DNA of 64,000 nucleotides from an uncultured Mucilaginibacter sp. (GCA_903866915.1 CAIPPO010000097.1:1-64000), one strand, 5' to 3'; positions 38,570-49,350 are shown, counted from the first letter of the stretch. Notes: generated from the sequence alone by a model not told the origin. Numbers and translations are program-made.

Positions 38570-40282
38570 TCACTCCTTCCTCACCCCCTTCAAATTCAAC
38601 AAATTAAGCGCATTCTTACTGATACCGGTGATGTTACTCTGGTAAAGATTAACCAGTTTATCATAGTAAAGTATCACGACGGGTGCCCGCTGCATCACAA
38701 TATTGTCCATTTGACGGTATAGGGCATAGCGCTTTTCGTTATCGGAAACCTGGTAGGCCTGGCGAAAAAGTGAGTCAAACTGTTTGTTGTTGAACCCTGT
38801 ATAATTTGGGCCCCAGGGGATTTTGTTTTTGGAGTAGAAAAGCGAAAGGTAATCTTCGGCATCCGGATAATCGGCTATCCAGGAGCCATAGAAAAAGTTG
38901 ACCCCATTTTTGGCCACCAATTCGCGCAGGCTGGCGCTTTGTACCACCTCAACTTTGGTATTGATACCGGCCTGGTCTAGCTGGCCCTGCACGTATTCGA
39001 TCAGGTTACGGTAGCCAATGGTGGTAGTTAGTGTTATTTCTGGCAGCTTTTGACCATTTGGAAATCCCGCCTCGGTCAATAATTGCCGGGCTTTTTCGGG
39101 ATTATAACTATACCCTTTTACTTTACTGGCATCAAATCCGGGCATGCCTGCAGGGATAAAACCTGCAATGCCGGGTGTGGCCATATTATTGCGCAGGTAT
39201 TTGATCATCTTTTGTTTATCGATGGCATAACTGATGGCTTGCCGGATTTTAAGTATTTTGAGCGGTGAGTTTTTAACGATAGGTAAAGTAGTATCAACCA
39301 GAATTCCCAGATACATGGTATTCAAATAGGGGGCAGAGTTGAGAATCAGGCGACCTTTATATTTACTCGTCAACTGGCCGGATTTGGTGAGGATATCATC
39401 GCGGTAGCTGCCATCTATGTCGTTCAGGAAATCGATTTTCCCGGTAACAAATTCCATAAAAGCCGTTTGCTTGTCGCCTATAAAAGTGCTGCGAATAGCA
39501 TCCAGGTGGGGCAGGGGCTCGCCATTTTTATCTTTCTCCCAGTATTTTTCATTTTTCAGGAAAACCAGCACTTCGCCTTCTTTCCAATACTTGAATTTAA
39601 ATGGGCCCGTACCTACAGGATGATTGCGAAAGTCTTTCCCATAATGTTCGGCCACTTCGTATGGTACTACGGACGCGATCTGCGATGTGAGCATACTCAG
39701 CAAGGGAGGGAATGGCTCTTTAAGTTCGATACGGAAGGTGCTGTCATCAGGTGCGCTGAATGATTCTTTGCCCTTTACCTTATCACTGAATATCCATGAA
39801 CCGGAGGAAGCAACCTTCGGGTCGATCAGCCGTCGGAAGCTGTAAACAAAATCGGAAGCAACAGCTTTACGGCCAATACCCTTGCTGAATAGCGGGTCGT
39901 CATGAAAGAAAACATCCTTGCGGAGATGGAAAACATAAATTCTGCCGTCAGGCGAAAGATCCCAGCTTTTGGCTATGCCGGGCTGTACATGCATGCTGTC
40001 GTCTATCTGCACCAGCCCGTTATATAACTGGTTGTCCATCCAGATGGTATTTTGATTGCGGCAAAATGCCGGGTCGAGCGAAGTAAGGCCCTCATCCAGG
40101 TTGATGTTGAATACGGTTTTATCTGATGATGGGTCAGATGAATGACATGCTGCAAGCGCGAGGAGCAAGGCTATCGGCGCAATACAAGTAGTAATTGCAT
40201 TGAGGCGAAAGGTTTTGAAGAAAGCGGCTTTGAACAGGTTCTTTTTGCCTGTTACTTTATTGCTTGCTGCCCGGTTGATCAT
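38570..40282 (-). CDS. ABC transporter substrate-binding protein, family 5 (oligopeptide), lipoprotein
   Basis: LALAACHSS lipobox; DEGLTSLDPAFCRNQNTIWMDNQLYNGLVQ..., YSYNPEKARQLLTEAGFPNGQKLPEI. Confidence 0.92.
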   Translation of the reverse strand: MINRAASNKVTGKKNLFKAAFFKTFRLNAITTCIAPIALLLALAACHSSDPSSDKTVFNINLDEGLTSLDPAFCRNQNTIWMDNQLYNGLVQIDDSMHVQPGIAKSWDLSPDGRIYVFHLRKDVFFHDDPLFSKGIGRKAVASDFVYSFRRLIDPKVASSGSWIFSDKVKGKESFSAPDDSTFRIELKEPFPPLLSMLTSQIASVVPYEVAEHYGKDFRNHPVGTGPFKFKYWKEGEVLVFLKNEKYWEKDKNGEPLPHLDAIRSTFIGDKQTAFMEFVTGKIDFLNDIDGSYRDDILTKSGQLTSKYKGRLILNSAPYLNTMYLGILVDTTLPIVKNSPLKILKIRQAISYAIDKQKMIKYLRNNMATPGIAGFIPAGMPGFDASKVKGYSYNPEKARQLLTEAGFPNGQKLPEITLTTTIGYRNLIEYVQGQLDQAGINTKVEVVQSASLRELVAKNGVNFFYGSWIADYPDAEDYLSLFYSKNKIPWGPNYTGFNNKQFDSLFRQAYQVSDNEKRYALYRQMDNIVMQRAPVVILYYDKLVNLYQSNITGISKNALNLLNLKGVRKE

Positions 40283-40326
40283 TAGCGCTAAGATATCGTT
40301 TTGAAGCTAAAGGAGAAAGTTGTGTT

Positions 40327-40480
40327 TGATCACAGATTTAGGGTGATTTAAATGATTTCACAGATTTTGGTCGACAGGCCATAGTCTATAGTCCATATAC
40401 TTAATGCAATGACACAATGCCCAATGACAAATGCCCAATGACCATTGCCCTTTCGTTCTAACCTTTTACCTTTGATAGCG
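40327..40480. repeat. Composite repeat modules in inverted orientation to 38403-38545, right flank of the SBP gene
   Basis: ATCACAGATTTAGGGTGATTTAAATGATTTCACAGATTTTGG..CCATAGTCTATAGTCC..CAATGAC ACAATGC CCAATGA CAAATGC CCAATGA CCATTGC..CCTTTTACCTTTGA. Confidence 0.8.
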
Positions 40481-40494
40481 TTAAAGTTGGTAAC

Positions 40495-41640
40495 ATGGTG
40501 ATGAGAAGTTTTGTATCATTTTTATTTGTTTTTGGGCTGCTTGGCCTTTTTGCGATCAGCCTGTGCGGTTGTTTCAAAAAGGAACTGATATCACCCAACC
40601 ATTATCGAGATTCCACCATCGTTGCCGGTACGGATTCGCCGGGCTATATTAATGGTGTGGGCAAAGCGGCGCGGTTCAATCATCCTTTCGGTTTGGCGCT
40701 GGATCAGTCCGGCAACCTTTACGTGGCCGACCAGGCAAATTCGGTGATCCGAAGTATTAGTCCGGCTTCTGTTGTCAATACGCTGGCCGGCACCCCCGGT
40801 ATCGCCGGAGCGGTTAATGGAGCCGATTCCCTTGCCAGTTTCAATAGGCCGTTTGGGGTTGCGGTTGATGGTTCGGGCAACGTTTATGTGGCCGATGCAG
40901 GGAATAATCTGATTCGAAAAATAGCGGCAAACGGTACCGTAAGTAATTTTGCCGGTACAGGACTGGCAGGTGCTGCTGATGGTAAGGATTCGGCAAGTTT
41001 TAACTCGCCCCTGGGCGTTACCGTAGATGGCAGCGGTAATGTTTACGTTGCTGATTATGGCAATAACGAGATCCGAAAAATAACACCTTCGGGCGTTGTG
41101 AGTACACTGGCGGGAAAGGCCGGTGTGGCTGGTAATGCCGACGGACTTGATACGGCAGCGCGATTTAACCTGCCCGAAAGCCTGACAGTAGATGGCAATG
41201 GCAATGTTTTTGTTGCTGACAATGGCAATAACGAGGTACGTAAGGTTACACCAGCAGGGCAGGTAAGCACTGTTGCTGGTAATGGCAGCCCCGGTAAAAT
41301 TAACGGAAATGGGTCTGGGGCAAGTTTTAATTCGCCATTTGGTATAGCTATCGACGGCGCAGGTAATTTGTATGTAGCCGATTCGGGTAACAACCTTATC
41401 CGCGAAATTAGTCAGGCAGGCCAGGTTAGTACTTTTGCTGGCAGTGGTGTTAAAGGTTCATCAGATGCAGGAGCGGCACAGGCAACTTTCAATACGCCTG
41501 CAGGTATTGTGGTTGATGTAGCGGGCAATGTTTACGTATCAGACGAGAATAATAATATTATCCGTAAGATTGCTGTAAACGGTACCGTATCCACTATTGC
41601 GGTCAGATCGCAACCAAAATTGTTGAGGCTAAAAAAATAA
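40495..41640 (+). CDS. NHL-repeat beta-propeller protein, lipoprotein-like N-terminus
   Basis: Repeated GVAVDGSGNVYVADAGNNLIRKI.. units; N-terminal hydrophobic segment followed by Cys. Confidence 0.9.
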   Translation: MVMRSFVSFLFVFGLLGLFAISLCGCFKKELISPNHYRDSTIVAGTDSPGYINGVGKAARFNHPFGLALDQSGNLYVADQANSVIRSISPASVVNTLAGTPGIAGAVNGADSLASFNRPFGVAVDGSGNVYVADAGNNLIRKIAANGTVSNFAGTGLAGAADGKDSASFNSPLGVTVDGSGNVYVADYGNNEIRKITPSGVVSTLAGKAGVAGNADGLDTAARFNLPESLTVDGNGNVFVADNGNNEVRKVTPAGQVSTVAGNGSPGKINGNGSGASFNSPFGIAIDGAGNLYVADSGNNLIREISQAGQVSTFAGSGVKGSSDAGAAQATFNTPAGIVVDVAGNVYVSDENNNIIRKIAVNGTVSTIAVRSQPKLLRLKK

Positions 41641-41760
41641 GCCAAAATCAGCTTAGTGTATTTGTTACATAAAATTTGCCCTTATTATTAGGATAAGCAA
41701 TTTTATTGGCTTAGTTTTGTCGCTAAGGGTCAACCGATTACCAATAATAAACCGCCCCTA

Positions 41761-42309
41761 ATGGTTTCAAAAGAAGAGTTACAGATTACTTTTTCCAGTT
41801 TACCTACGGAAAAGCTGATGGAAATTATAGACAATAAATTTGGCTATTCTGAGCTTGCTGTGACTGTTGCTTTTGAAGAATTGGCCTGCCGGAAAATTTC
41901 AGAAGAAGAAATCAAGGTCTATAAAACCAAACAGGTTGAAAAGCTCAACAGGTATATCCGTAAGAACATAGCACACGATCTCAGCCTTTCGCAAAAGAAT
42001 CTGTTTTATTTCATTTTCATACCGCTGCTAACTGCGCCATTCCGTCTGATCTTTAAGGAAAAAGGGTATAAGCTGAAAGTGATGCAGTCAAACTATTATT
42101 CCTTGTTCGGCTTTCTGTTTTTCCTGGTTTCTGCTTACTTCCTGACACGCGGTTTGTCAAACCTTTTTGTTGTGGCATTTTGGATGGGGGGCTTTATCCC
42201 AGCCTATTTGCTCGACGAGTTTTTCAATCGCCAGCGTCAGATACGGAAACTGCAACAGCTTTTCGGTATTAACAAAACAGAAGATTCAACCCAGGAGCAG
42301 GACGCCTGA
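41761..42309 (+). CDS. Hypothetical membrane protein
   Basis: 182 aa ORF, central TM segments. Confidence 0.65.
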   Translation: MVSKEELQITFSSLPTEKLMEIIDNKFGYSELAVTVAFEELACRKISEEEIKVYKTKQVEKLNRYIRKNIAHDLSLSQKNLFYFIFIPLLTAPFRLIFKEKGYKLKVMQSNYYSLFGFLFFLVSAYFLTRGLSNLFVVAFWMGGFIPAYLLDEFFNRQRQIRKLQQLFGINKTEDSTQEQDA

Positions 42310-42460
42310 TAGTAGATCTTCGTTTTCTGTTTAATCTCCCCGGCCACCTATTTGGTTTGCCGGAAAAATTTGGATCATTGCTGCTGAATTTTTGGACGAG
42401 AATTTTTCATAAAACTCCCGGGCAGGGTAATTTATTTAATTAAAAACTTCAGACGAAATA

Positions 42461-44902
42461 CTATTTAGTTTCTACTACAATTGCTGCTCCATTCAACCCT
42501 GCTGACGTTGCTGTTAATCTGATTTTTCCTGCTTTATCGCTTGATTTTAAGATGGCCAGTGCAAGGCCATTAAAGGCATGCCGGTTATGTGTTTGAAACG
42601 AGTCGTGATCGGTTTCGCTGCCGTTATCGGTGCTTGTAATAGTGCCAGCGCCGCTCAGTTTAAATTTCACCAGGTTATCTGCTTTCGGTACCAGGTTGCC
42701 ATCTTTGTCCAGTACTTTAACCGTTACAAAGGCCAGATCTTTACCATCAGCTTTAATCAACTTTCTGTCTACCGATAGTACGATCTTTGCCGGCGGCCCT
42801 GCAGTATGCCTTTCATCGGTAAGTACCACCTTGCCATGTTTGCGCGATACCACCTTAATAGTACCCGGTTCATATTTGATGCGCCACATTACGTGCAGGT
42901 CGTCACCTGCTTTCTTTTTGGTTCCTAATGATTTACCGTTCAGAAATAGTTCTACCTCATCGGCATGATTATAGTAGGCCCAAACATCGACAGTTTGCCC
43001 GGGTTGCCAATTCCAGTGTGGTAATATATGAAGCACGGTTTTATTGGTCCATTCGCTCTGGTACATATAATACACGTCCTTAGGGAATCCAGCAAGGTCG
43101 ATGATACCAAAATAGGAGCTGCGTGATGGCCAGCCGTAAGGCGTTGGTTCGCCCATGTAATCCCAGCCGGTCCAGATAAACATACCTGATAGGAAATCAT
43201 ATTTCTTCATCACCTTCCAGGTTTCCTCGTGTGTTGAACCCCATGGTGGCGAAACGTTATCATAAGCAGACACGGTATTATCATCATTCATTTTGGCTTT
43301 AGTCCGGTAATCCCTTGCCGTTGGCCAGCGCATAATACTGTCCGACGGCATCTGGTAAAAACCACGGGTTTCTAATCCCGAAGTAGTTTCAGTAGCGATG
43401 AATTTCCTGCCGGGATAACGTTCGTGGAAGCCCGCATAATTAAATTCGTGATAATTATAGCCCACCAGGTCTATAGCGCCCGATTTGATGATCTTGTTGC
43501 TGGTGTCTGGCCTGTCGTTAGCCGTAGTGATAGGTCTGGTTGTATCCAAACTATGTACGATAGCAGCCAGTTCGGGGGCAATGCGCAAAGCACTGGTATC
43601 GCCCTGTTGCGGAATCTCGTTACCAACGCTCCAGATAATTACACTGGGGTGATTGCGGTCGCGCAGGATTTGGTCCTCCAGGTCGCGTTTGTGCCATTCT
43701 TTAAAAAACAGGTGGTAATCGTATTTCACTTTACCCCACTCCCAGCAGTCGAACGCCTCATCCATTACAATAAAGCCTAATTTATCAGCCAACTCCAGTA
43801 GCTCAGGCGCCGGAGGATTGTGCGAGGTGCGGATACCATTGCAACCCATTTCTTTCAGCATTTGCAACTGGCGTTCCAGTGCTCGGTAATTAACTGCGGC
43901 ACCCAGGCTGCCCAGGTCGTGGTGATCACAAACCCCCAATATTTTGAGTGATTTGCCATTGAGTGAAAAGCCTTTATCGGCATCGAAATTGAAATAACGA
44001 ATACCGAACTGGGTGGTGTATTCGTCAACCAGCTTCCCTGCGCTTGTCAAACTGGTAACAGCACGGTATAGGTACGGGTGATCAACGGACCATAAATTCG
44101 GGTTTTTGATATTGAACGAACACGCCGCGTTGATTACATTATCCGGGTGGTATTCTTTCAAGGCGATCTCAGCCCTTGCCGTACTTACCGCTTTTCCAGC
44201 TTCATCGTAAATGATCGTCTTCGCAATAACTGAACTTGTTTTCGCCGCTACCTTAATAGCTACCTGTAGCTTAATTTTTGCAGCATTTTCGCTCACTTCC
44301 GGTGTGGTTACAAAGGTTCCCCAATGATCAATTGCTATTTTATTGGTAGTAACTAACCACACATTTCTGTAAATACCCGAGCCCGAATACCAGCGTGAAT
44401 TAGGCTGAACTGAGTTATCAACCTTAACTGCAATGGTGTTCTTTCCGCCAAAATTTAAATAAGGTGTCAGGTCGTATTCAAATGAGATATAACCATTGGG
44501 CCTGTATCCTAACTGATGCCCATTTATCCATACGGTGCTTTTTTGGTACACGCCATCAAAATCGATATAAACATTCTTGCCTTTAGAAGTAGCAGGAACC
44601 GTAAAAGTTTTGCGGTACCAACCAATACCACCCGGTAATGCACCTCCATCTGGTGTGGCCGGGTTATCCTGACTAAATTTGCCTTCTATGCTCCAATCAT
44701 GGGGCAGATTCAATTGCCGCCAGCTGCCATCGTTCAGGTTTTGCGATTCGCCACCCTGTACATCGCCCAGGTTAAAGCGCCAGCTCTGGTCGAAATCGGC
44801 CCGGTTGCGGGGCGATTGGGCAAAGCTGTTCAAATAAAATAATACAAAGGGGATCAGCAAAAATGATCTTGCTGTTTTTCCAGCTAAAAGGGTTGAATAC
44901 AT
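42461..44902 (-). CDS. Glycoside hydrolase family 2 (beta-galactosidase-like)
   Basis: RFNLGDVQGGESQNLNDGSWRQLNLPHDWSIEG, GCNGIRTSHNPPAPELLELADKLGFIVMDEAFD, VIIWSVGNEIPQQ. Confidence 0.95.
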   Translation of the reverse strand: MYSTLLAGKTARSFLLIPFVLFYLNSFAQSPRNRADFDQSWRFNLGDVQGGESQNLNDGSWRQLNLPHDWSIEGKFSQDNPATPDGGALPGGIGWYRKTFTVPATSKGKNVYIDFDGVYQKSTVWINGHQLGYRPNGYISFEYDLTPYLNFGGKNTIAVKVDNSVQPNSRWYSGSGIYRNVWLVTTNKIAIDHWGTFVTTPEVSENAAKIKLQVAIKVAAKTSSVIAKTIIYDEAGKAVSTARAEIALKEYHPDNVINAACSFNIKNPNLWSVDHPYLYRAVTSLTSAGKLVDEYTTQFGIRYFNFDADKGFSLNGKSLKILGVCDHHDLGSLGAAVNYRALERQLQMLKEMGCNGIRTSHNPPAPELLELADKLGFIVMDEAFDCWEWGKVKYDYHLFFKEWHKRDLEDQILRDRNHPSVIIWSVGNEIPQQGDTSALRIAPELAAIVHSLDTTRPITTANDRPDTSNKIIKSGAIDLVGYNYHEFNYAGFHERYPGRKFIATETTSGLETRGFYQMPSDSIMRWPTARDYRTKAKMNDDNTVSAYDNVSPPWGSTHEETWKVMKKYDFLSGMFIWTGWDYMGEPTPYGWPSRSSYFGIIDLAGFPKDVYYMYQSEWTNKTVLHILPHWNWQPGQTVDVWAYYNHADEVELFLNGKSLGTKKKAGDDLHVMWRIKYEPGTIKVVSRKHGKVVLTDERHTAGPPAKIVLSVDRKLIKADGKDLAFVTVKVLDKDGNLVPKADNLVKFKLSGAGTITSTDNGSETDHDSFQTHNRHAFNGLALAILKSSDKAGKIRLTATSAGLNGAAIVVETK

Positions 44903-45078
44903 GACGGTTTATTTAGGCAATAAATGTATAACGGACACTAAATTATAAATTATTATTAATTAGTGTAATAAATTAAATTGCGGCGTTGGCCCGCGCCGAT
45001 AATAGCGTGCGGCTGAAGCGTTATTATGCCATAAAGGCATAAATTAAATTCCGGCATAAAATTGGTTAAGGGAGTAAT

Positions 45079-45627
45079 ATGAGCATTCAAAAAATAACAT
45101 TCGGTAACGGCTGCTTCTGGTGCACTGAAGCGATATTTCAGACATTGATTGGCGTTAAATCGGTTGCTTCCGGGTATATGGGGGGGCAAACTACAAACCC
45201 AACTTATGAGCAAGTTTGTACCGGCCGCACCGGGCACGCGGAAGTGATTCACCTGGAATATGATGATGCTGAAATTTCGATTGAAGAATTATTACTGGTG
45301 TTTTTTAAAACCCATAACCCAACCACGCTCAACCGTCAGGGTGCTGATGTAGGTACCCAATACCGTTCAGCTATATTTTATTATAGCGAAGAGCAACGTC
45401 TTGCTGCCGAAGCAATGATCAACAGGCTAACGGAAGAAAAAGTGTTCGACAACCCGATAGTTACTGAAGTAACGCCCGCTTCTGAGTTTTACCCGGCCGA
45501 GGAATATCATCAGAATTATTATAATGATAATCCCCACAAATCCTATTGTGCCATTGTTATCCAACCCAAGTTGAACAAGTTTGCAAAAGAGTTTACCGAT
45601 AAAATTCGGCCCGAATTGTTGCGTTGA
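45079..45627 (+). CDS. msrA: Peptide-methionine (S)-S-oxide reductase
   Basis: ITFGNGCFWCTEAIFQTLIGVKSVASGYMGGQTTNPTYEQVCTGRTGHAEVIHLEYD. Confidence 0.95.
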   Translation: MSIQKITFGNGCFWCTEAIFQTLIGVKSVASGYMGGQTTNPTYEQVCTGRTGHAEVIHLEYDDAEISIEELLLVFFKTHNPTTLNRQGADVGTQYRSAIFYYSEEQRLAAEAMINRLTEEKVFDNPIVTEVTPASEFYPAEEYHQNYYNDNPHKSYCAIVIQPKLNKFAKEFTDKIRPELLR

Positions 45628-45782
45628 GGTCCATTGATCATTTTTGCACTACGAACGCTGTGCACCTCCTTAGTGCGCTCGATGGTTAATATTCGCAAAC
45701 GTCAGATTACCATTAAGTTTTTGTTAAGCCCCGTTTTTCAAAAGCTTAATACTTATTTTTGATCTGCCTTCAAATAATTCCT

Positions 45783-48215
45783 ATGCGATCAAAACTATTT
45801 TGCTTTTTGGCTGCCCTATTTTGCTGCAGCACTGCATTTGCCCAGCTACCCGGAAAAATACCGCAAACCGGCCAGGTATTACTGCCCAATGGCTGGAAAT
45901 TGAGCCCGGCCGGGAAATCGATCCAACTGGGCGATCTCCCTCTAAATATGCAGCTGTCCTCTACCGGACGCCTGCTCGCAGTAACCAATAATGGCCAAAG
46001 CACGCAGTCGATCCAGCTGATTGATCCTAAAACTGAGAAACTGCTGGATGAAAAAGTGATTGGTAAGTCGTGGTACGGGTTGGCATTTAGTCGCGATGAA
46101 AGTACGCTTTACGCATCAGGTGGTAACGATAACTGGATATTGGCTTACCCCATCAAAAATGACAAGCTCGGCATTCCTGATACCATTAAACTGGCACCAA
46201 CAGCCTGGCCAAAAAGCAAAGTTTCGCCAACAGGTATTGCCGTAAACAAAGCAAATACACGTTTATATACAGTTACTAAAGAAGATAGTGCACTATATAT
46301 TGTTGATCCGTCTAAAAGGCTGGTAATTAAAAAGTTTGCACTACCTGCCGAAGCCTATAGCTGCATCCTTTCACCCAATGAGAAACTACTCTATATTTCT
46401 ATTTGGGGAAGCAAAGAGGTTGTGGTTTATAATACCCTCTCTAATAAGATCGAAAAGAGCATAAAAGTTGGCGATCACCCGAATGAGATATTACGCAATA
46501 AAAAAGGAACTTTATTATATGTAGCAAACGCTAATGATAATTCGGTATCAGTGATTAATACCCTATCCGGTAGAACACTGGAGACTTTAGCTACCACCTT
46601 ATTCCCAACCCATTTAACCGGTTCAACAACCAACGGACTTGCGCTATCGGCGGATGAAAAGACCTTATATATTGCTAATGCCGATAATAATTGCCTTGCT
46701 GTATTTGATGTAAGTAAACCGGGTAGCAGCCGCAGTCTGGGTTTTATCCCGGTAGGGTGGTATCCAACTAACGTGAAGACACTGGGTAACAAAATTATCG
46801 TTGCTAACGGCAAAGGTTTTTCTTCTATGGCCAACCCCGAAGGTCCGCAGCCTGTCAAAAAAACAGACAATAGCGGGTATAAGCAAGGCGCAAAAAACAC
46901 CAAAGACCAATATATCGGGGGGCTTTTTCTGGGCACTCTTTCCTTTATTAAAACTCCCGCTCTTGCGCAATTAAAAGTCTATACCCGGCAGGTGTATGCA
47001 AATTCGCCGTTCAATGAGCAAAAAATTAAGGTGGCTGAAGGCGAAGCAGGCAACCCTATACCACGTAAACCGGGCGAGAAATCGCCTATTAAATACGTTT
47101 TCTACATCATCAAAGAAAACCGCACTTACGACCAGGTTTTAGGCGATGTATCGCAGGGGAATGGCGATTCTTCGCTTTGTATTTTCGGCAATAAAGTAAC
47201 GCCAAATCAACATGCCATCGCCAATAATTTTGTGCTGCTTGATAATTTTTATGTTGATGCCGAAGTAAGCGCCGACGGTCACCAGTGGAGCACCGCGGCT
47301 TATGCTACGGATTTTATTGAAAAAACCTGGCCGACAAGTTATGGCGACCGCGGTGGTAATTACGATTCGGAAGGTACACGCCCGGCCAGTGATCCGCGCG
47401 ATGGTTATATCTGGGATTATTGCAAACGGGCAGGTGTAAGTTTCCGTACTTATGGTGAGTTTGCCGACGATTACAAACCCAATATCAAGGTATTGCAGGA
47501 CCATTATTGCCCCACCGCGCCAAGTTTTGATCTGGATATTAAAGATGTTAAGCGCGAAGCGATATGGGAACACGACCTTGATTCGCTGATAAACATCAAC
47601 GCGGTTCCGCAATTGAGTACGGTACGTATCTGCAATGATCATACCAGCGGACAGAACAAAGGTTCCTATTCGCCAATTGCTGCTGTCGGAGATAACGATC
47701 TGGCAGTAGGCCTGTTTCTCGAACATTTGTCTCATAGCCCAATCTGGGGCCAGTCTGTTGTGTTTATCCTGGAAGACGACGCGCAGGACGGTCCTGATCA
47801 TATCGACGCGCATCGTTCACCGGTATATGTAACCGGTCCCTATGTGAAACGCAAGGCGGTGATCCACGAAATGTACTCCACCTCAGGGGTTTTACGAACC
47901 ATGGAATTAATACTGGGCCTGCCACCGATGAGTCAGTATGATGCGGCGGCCAAACCCCTTTATGATTGTTTTACCTCCAAACCCGATCTGACGCCGTTTC
48001 AAACCCGTCCTGCACAGGTCGATCTGGAACAGCGTAATGTTGCTAATAATGAAAGCAGCAAACGTTCGCAGTTTTTTAATCTGGCGAAAGAAGATAAAGC
48101 ACCCGAACGTGACCTTAACGAGGTGATTTGGAAATACGTTAAGGGCGAAAGTTCGGTGATGCCGGCCCCAAGGCATAGCGCATTTGTGATATTGGAGGAG
48201 AAGAAGGAAGACTAG
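45783..48215 (+). CDS. Fused YncE-like beta-propeller / phosphoesterase protein
   Basis: Propeller repeats (LYIANADNNCLAVFDVSKPG), then YVFYIIKENRTYDQVLGDVSQGNGDSSLCIFG..TPNQHAIANNFVLLDNFYVDAEVSADGHQW. Confidence 0.9.
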   Translation: MRSKLFCFLAALFCCSTAFAQLPGKIPQTGQVLLPNGWKLSPAGKSIQLGDLPLNMQLSSTGRLLAVTNNGQSTQSIQLIDPKTEKLLDEKVIGKSWYGLAFSRDESTLYASGGNDNWILAYPIKNDKLGIPDTIKLAPTAWPKSKVSPTGIAVNKANTRLYTVTKEDSALYIVDPSKRLVIKKFALPAEAYSCILSPNEKLLYISIWGSKEVVVYNTLSNKIEKSIKVGDHPNEILRNKKGTLLYVANANDNSVSVINTLSGRTLETLATTLFPTHLTGSTTNGLALSADEKTLYIANADNNCLAVFDVSKPGSSRSLGFIPVGWYPTNVKTLGNKIIVANGKGFSSMANPEGPQPVKKTDNSGYKQGAKNTKDQYIGGLFLGTLSFIKTPALAQLKVYTRQVYANSPFNEQKIKVAEGEAGNPIPRKPGEKSPIKYVFYIIKENRTYDQVLGDVSQGNGDSSLCIFGNKVTPNQHAIANNFVLLDNFYVDAEVSADGHQWSTAAYATDFIEKTWPTSYGDRGGNYDSEGTRPASDPRDGYIWDYCKRAGVSFRTYGEFADDYKPNIKVLQDHYCPTAPSFDLDIKDVKREAIWEHDLDSLININAVPQLSTVRICNDHTSGQNKGSYSPIAAVGDNDLAVGLFLEHLSHSPIWGQSVVFILEDDAQDGPDHIDAHRSPVYVTGPYVKRKAVIHEMYSTSGVLRTMELILGLPPMSQYDAAAKPLYDCFTSKPDLTPFQTRPAQVDLEQRNVANNESSKRSQFFNLAKEDKAPERDLNEVIWKYVKGESSVMPAPRHSAFVILEEKKED

Positions 48216-48287
48216 GACGCGATTTTAGGATTTGAGCGATTTGATGGGATGCCTGGTTCAATAATCTAAATAGCATCGGGTCTTTAT

Positions 48288-48378
48288 TTAACCGCGGAGT
48301 ACACGGAGGTTTGCGCAGAGGATACAGAGAAATGACTTTGTGTCTCGCTGTATTAGCTCCGTGCTCTCTGTGGTTAAT
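48288..48378. repeat. REP-like element TTAACCGCGGAGTACACGGAGG...CTCCGTGCTCTCTGTGGTTAA
   Basis: Inverted repeat related to the 6466-6848 elements. Confidence 0.8.
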
Positions 48379-48458
48379 CCCCGCCACCAAACAAGCGCCG
48401 GATTTGTTGGTTTGTATGATGAAAAATGATGTAATTTGTATCCTACCAATTATCCTTT

Positions 48459-49325
48459 ATGACTACCATTGAAAACGAATTTCTGAAAGTTAAGATACGC
48501 CACCAGGGTGCTGAAATGACCTCGGTATATAATAAAGTGTCGGGTGTCGAACACCTGTGGCAGGCTAATCCTAATATCTGGCCCTGGCATGCACCTAATT
48601 TGTTCCCTGTGGTAGGGGGGCTGATTAATAACGAGCTCCTGGTCAACGGCAAAACATACGCCATGAAACGCCATGGCTTTAATCGCGAAAGTGAGCTGTT
48701 GCTGCTGGCATCCAATGAGGTATCTGCACGTTTCTCGCTTCCTTATTCCGATCATACCCTGCTTGAATATCCCTATAAATTTGATTTTCAGGTGCACTAT
48801 GATTTGATTGACAATGCGCTGCGTGTTACTTATAAAGTAGTCAATCACCAGCACGATACGATCTATTTTTCAGTAGGCGGGCACCCGGCTTTTAATGTGC
48901 CTTTTCATACCGGTGAAAATTATGAGGATTACTACCTGGAGTTTGAAAGCGATGATAAGCTCGAAAAGCAGCTATTGTCATCCGAGGGCTTTTATACCGG
49001 CGAAACGCAATCCGTTAAACTCGACGGTAAAAAGCTGCACCTTACCCGGGATATGTTTGTGACAGATGCCTGGGTTTTTAAAAATCTAAAATCACGTGAA
49101 GTAACAATCAAAAGCGATAAACACGACGAAACACTGGCTGTTGAATTTCCGCATTTCAATTACCTTGGTATCTGGGCCAAACCCGGTGCCGATTTCCTGT
49201 GCATCGAGCCCTGGCTGGGTTGCGCAGATACGGTTGGCAAACATGTGGATATCAGCAAGAAAGAAGCTATACAGCACCTGAAACAAGGTCACGTTTTTGA
49301 GGCTGCCTTTTTTATCAGCATTTAG
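48459..49325 (+). CDS. Aldose 1-epimerase family protein
   Basis: FLKVKIRHQGAEMTSVYNKVSGVEHLWQANPNIWPWHAPNLFPVVGGL, VGGHPAFNVPF, CIEPWLGCADTV. Confidence 0.9.
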   Translation: MTTIENEFLKVKIRHQGAEMTSVYNKVSGVEHLWQANPNIWPWHAPNLFPVVGGLINNELLVNGKTYAMKRHGFNRESELLLLASNEVSARFSLPYSDHTLLEYPYKFDFQVHYDLIDNALRVTYKVVNHQHDTIYFSVGGHPAFNVPFHTGENYEDYYLEFESDDKLEKQLLSSEGFYTGETQSVKLDGKKLHLTRDMFVTDAWVFKNLKSREVTIKSDKHDETLAVEFPHFNYLGIWAKPGADFLCIEPWLGCADTVGKHVDISKKEAIQHLKQGHVFEAAFFISI

Positions 49326-49350
49326 GGAGGCGCCTGGCGCTCTGAAAAAA

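Noticed and set aside
40495-41640. NHL gene internal repeats as a tandem DNA element
   Set aside because: Repeats follow protein propeller blades in frame with varied codons; explained by coding function.
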